From: Actinomycetota bacterium | GTDB taxonomy: Bacteria > Actinomycetota > Acidimicrobiia > Acidimicrobiales > AC-9 | NCBI GenBank assembly: GCA_005888295.1 | Contig: VAWP01000045.1 | Span: 3,342-43,323 of the forward strand | Direction: 5' to 3' | DNA length: 39,982 nt | Shown here: positions 37,535 through 39,982 of the stretch, in pieces | How positions within the stretch are numbered: position 1 is the first letter of the stretch | Layout: every line of letters begins with the position of its first letter | Notes under the pieces: generated by a model | What the model was told of the DNA's origin: nothing | The model's input: only the letters and a program-made list of their open reading frames with translations | Databases searched by the model: none | Translations under genes and position numbers: made by a program

Positions 37535-39026
37535 GCTTCCTCGGTACCGCTTCGGTCCGCTCGAGCGCCGCGGGCTCGTCGCCGGCTGGCGCGGGGGCCA
37601 GCTGGGGGCGGTGGCGCTGAGCCTGGTCGTCGCGGTCGGGGTCTTGCGGGCCCACTCCTCGGTCGTCGGCGTCGTCGTTTCCCTCGCCGGGGTCGGGTTG
37701 GGGCTCGCCCTCGCGTGCTGGCCGCTCGGTGGACGCACGGCCGAGCAGTGGGCACCCGTGGTCACGCGGTGGTCGGCCCTCGGCGTGAGGGGACGGCGCC
37801 GCTACCTGTCGGAGGTCCCGCGTCTCGGGATCGTGTCGCGCCACGGCGGCGACACCCGATCGGCGCCAGCGCCGCCACCGGTGCTCACGGGCTGTCGCAT
37901 CCTCCAGCCACCCGTCGGGGTGGGTGGCATGCGCATCGGGGTCGTGCACGACGCCCGGGCCCGCACGTACACGGCGGTGCTCACCGTGCAGAGCCACGCC
38001 TTCGTCCTCCTCGGCGCCGACGACAAGCACCGGCGGGTCGACGCCTGGGCGCGCGTGCTGGCCGGCCTGGCGCGCGAGGGCTCGGCCGTGCACCGCGTGC
38101 AGTGGGTCGAGCGCAGCCTGCCCGACGACGGCGACGCCATGGCCCGCTACCTGGCAGAGGGTCTGACCGTGCCCCGCGCGAGTCCCGCCGCCCGCTCCTA
38201 CCTCGACCTGCTCAACCGGGCGGCGCCGGTGACCGAACGCCACGACGTCCTGCTGGCCGTCGCCGTCCACGCCGGCCGGTCGCGCCGCGCCATCCAGGCC
38301 GCGGGCGGTGGTGACGAGGGTGCCTGCGCCGTGCTCGTGCGGGAGCTCCAGTCTCTCGAGGCTCAGCTTCGGGCAGCCGACATCACGGTCGAGGGGACCC
38401 TGGCTCACTCGGCGCTGGTCCAGGTGCTGCGCCAGGCCGTCGACCGCCACCCCCGGGCCGTCGTCGCCCGCCAGCCCGACCACGGTGCTGCCGGTCGTCA
38501 GGCCGTGGCCAGCTGGCCCTGGCCGCTGGCGTCCGACGCCACCTGGTCGGGCTACCGCACCGACGGGACCTGCCACGCCACCTACTGGGTGTCGGAGTGG
38601 CCGCGGGTGGACGTTGGCCCCGATTTCCTGCGACCGCTGCTCCTCCAGTCGGGCGCCAGACGGACCGTCGGGGTGACGATGGAGCCGATCAGCCCCTCGC
38701 GGGCGACCCGTGAGGTCGAGCAGGCGCGGACGGCCGACGCGGCCGACACCGAGTTGCGTCGTCGCACCGGGTTCATGGTCACCGCCCGGCGACGGCGCGA
38801 GCAGGAGACGGTCGCGCACCGGGAGACCGAGCTGGCCGACGGCCACGCCCAGTACCGGTTCTCGGGCTACGTGACGGTGACCGCCGACACCTGGCACGAG
38901 CTGGACGTGGCGGCGGGACGGGTCGAGCAGGCGGCGGGACAGGCGCACCTGGAGCTCCGGCGTCTCTACGGCGAGCAGGACGAGGCGTTCACCTGGACCC
39001 TGCCCCTGGCCCGAGGCCTGGCGTGA
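37524..39026 (+). CDS. SCO6880 family protein (PrgI-like/T4SS-associated)
   Basis: ELPRYRFGPLERRGLVAGWRGGQLGAVALSLVVAV... and TYWVSEWPRVDVGPDFLRPLLLQSGARRTVGVTMEPISPSRATREVEQARTADAADTELRRRTGFMVTARRRREQE are characteristic. Confidence 0.8.
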   Translation: MSAELPRYRFGPLERRGLVAGWRGGQLGAVALSLVVAVGVLRAHSSVVGVVVSLAGVGLGLALACWPLGGRTAEQWAPVVTRWSALGVRGRRRYLSEVPRLGIVSRHGGDTRSAPAPPPVLTGCRILQPPVGVGGMRIGVVHDARARTYTAVLTVQSHAFVLLGADDKHRRVDAWARVLAGLAREGSAVHRVQWVERSLPDDGDAMARYLAEGLTVPRASPAARSYLDLLNRAAPVTERHDVLLAVAVHAGRSRRAIQAAGGGDEGACAVLVRELQSLEAQLRAADITVEGTLAHSALVQVLRQAVDRHPRAVVARQPDHGAAGRQAVASWPWPLASDATWSGYRTDGTCHATYWVSEWPRVDVGPDFLRPLLLQSGARRTVGVTMEPISPSRATREVEQARTADAADTELRRRTGFMVTARRRREQETVAHRETELADGHAQYRFSGYVTVTADTWHELDVAAGRVEQAAGQAHLELRRLYGEQDEAFTWTLPLARGLA

Positions 39027-39982
39027 CCCCGGCCGCCCACCGGGTCACCACGGCTCAGCTGGGCGCCGCCTATCCGTTCGTCTCCGAAGGCGGGCTGGGC
39101 GGCCGGGGCGTCCTCGTCGGGCGGGACCTGCTCGGCGGCTCGTTCACCTACGACCCGTTCGAGCTCTACGCCCGGGGGACGCTGACGAACCCCAACATGG
39201 TGGTCATCGGCCAGATCGGCCGGGGCAAGAGCTCCTTCGTCAAGTCCTACCTCTGGCGGCAGTCGCTGTTCGGCCGGCGGGCCTGGGTCGTGGACCCCAA
39301 GGGGGAGTACGCCGATCTCGCCCGGGCGTGGGGCGTCGAGCCCGTGTGCCTGCGTCCCGGTGGCTCGGTCCGGCTCAATCCCCTCGACGCCGCCGCGGGT
39401 GACGACAGCGCACCCGGGCAGGCCGGTCGCCGTCGTTCGGAGCTCCTCGGGTCACTCGGCACCGCGTGCCTCGGCCGGCCGTTGCAGCCCCGCGAGCGGG
39501 CGGCCCTGGACCTGGCGGTGGACACGGCTGCCCCACCGGGCAGCGACCGCCCGACGACGTTGCCGGCGGTGGTCGACGCCCTGCTGGCGCCGACGGACGA
39601 GGCGGCGCGCGCCATCCGGACCGACACCGCCACGCTGGCGACCGACGGCAGAGACGTCGCCCTCGAGCTCCGCCGCCTCGTCCACGGCGACCTCAGCGGG
39701 ATGTTCGACGGCCCGACGACGCCGGGCGTCGACCTCGATGCGTCGCTCGTCGTGCTCGACCTGTCCGCCGTGTACGGCTCCGACGCCCTGGGCATCCTCA
39801 TGACCTGCGCCACAGCCTGGTTGCAGGCCGCGCTCTCGAGGCGGGACGGTCAGCGGCGCTTCGTCGTGGTGGACGAGGCCTGGGTGATCCTCACCAACCT
39901 CGGCGTGGCCCGATGGCTGCAGTCGTCATGGAAGCTCTCGCGCGCCTACGGCGTGGCCAACGTGGCCGTGCTCCACCGGCTC
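39023..39982 (+). CDS. VirB4/TraC-like ATPase, 3' truncated by window end (not in the supplied ORF list)
   Basis: Manual translation from GTG 39023 is open to the window end: MVVIGQIGRGKSSFVKSYLWRQSLFGRRAWVVDPKGEYADLARAWG...VVVDEAWVILTNLGVARWLQSSWKLSRAYGVANVAVLHRL; Walker A and B present. Confidence 0.87.
   Translation, partial: MTPAAHRVTTAQLGAAYPFVSEGGLGGRGVLVGRDLLGGSFTYDPFELYARGTLTNPNMVVIGQIGRGKSSFVKSYLWRQSLFGRRAWVVDPKGEYADLARAWGVEPVCLRPGGSVRLNPLDAAAGDDSAPGQAGRRRSELLGSLGTACLGRPLQPRERAALDLAVDTAAPPGSDRPTTLPAVVDALLAPTDEAARAIRTDTATLATDGRDVALELRRLVHGDLSGMFDGPTTPGVDLDASLVVLDLSAVYGSDALGILMTCATAWLQAALSRRDGQRRFVVVDEAWVILTNLGVARWLQSSWKLSRAYGVANVAVLHRL

Overview
High-GC actinobacterial-type chromosomal window, reminiscent of Acidimicrobiia although taxonomy was not tested. 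From left to right it contains: the end of a dnaJ-hspR heat-shock cluster; a long purine gene run (purA, D, E, B, C, S, Q, L, F, M) with pyrE, interrupted by an antisense conserved basic protein, an antisense PHP phosphoesterase and a stand-alone response regulator; branched-chain catabolism genes (fused E1 alpha-beta dehydrogenase and a Leu/Val-type dehydrogenase) divergent from a BldC-like regulator; an ACT-domain malic enzyme and an amidohydrolase; a tRNA-Glu/Asp/Phe cluster downstream of two unusual fusion proteins (ThuA-like + Gfo/Idh/MocA, and peptidase S51-like + CysRS C-terminal-like); plsY, DegV, DUF2017, clpS; heme A/O genes (ctaA, ctaB), a TlpA-like thioredoxin and an ABC exporter; serS, fur, and a partial phosphate regulon (phoU, response regulator, sensor kinase, pstB). 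The right edge is the start of an actinobacterial type IV secretion/conjugation-like locus (DUF6112-like, VirB6/TrbL-like, SCO6880-like, VirB4-like ATPase). Main anomalies: purB and ctaB each lack a conserved internal segment and change frame at the loss; the E1 gene has a likely N-terminal frameshift; there is a 23-nt inverted-repeat element with a diverged second copy about 1.9 kb away; a 30-bp tandem repeat sits between the Pho and T4SS loci; and there is an S51/CysRS-like domain fusion. No CRISPR array, transposase or rRNA was seen. No single feature is clearly a new biological system; the best candidates are the two-gene fusion operon and the antisense basic protein inside the pur cluster.
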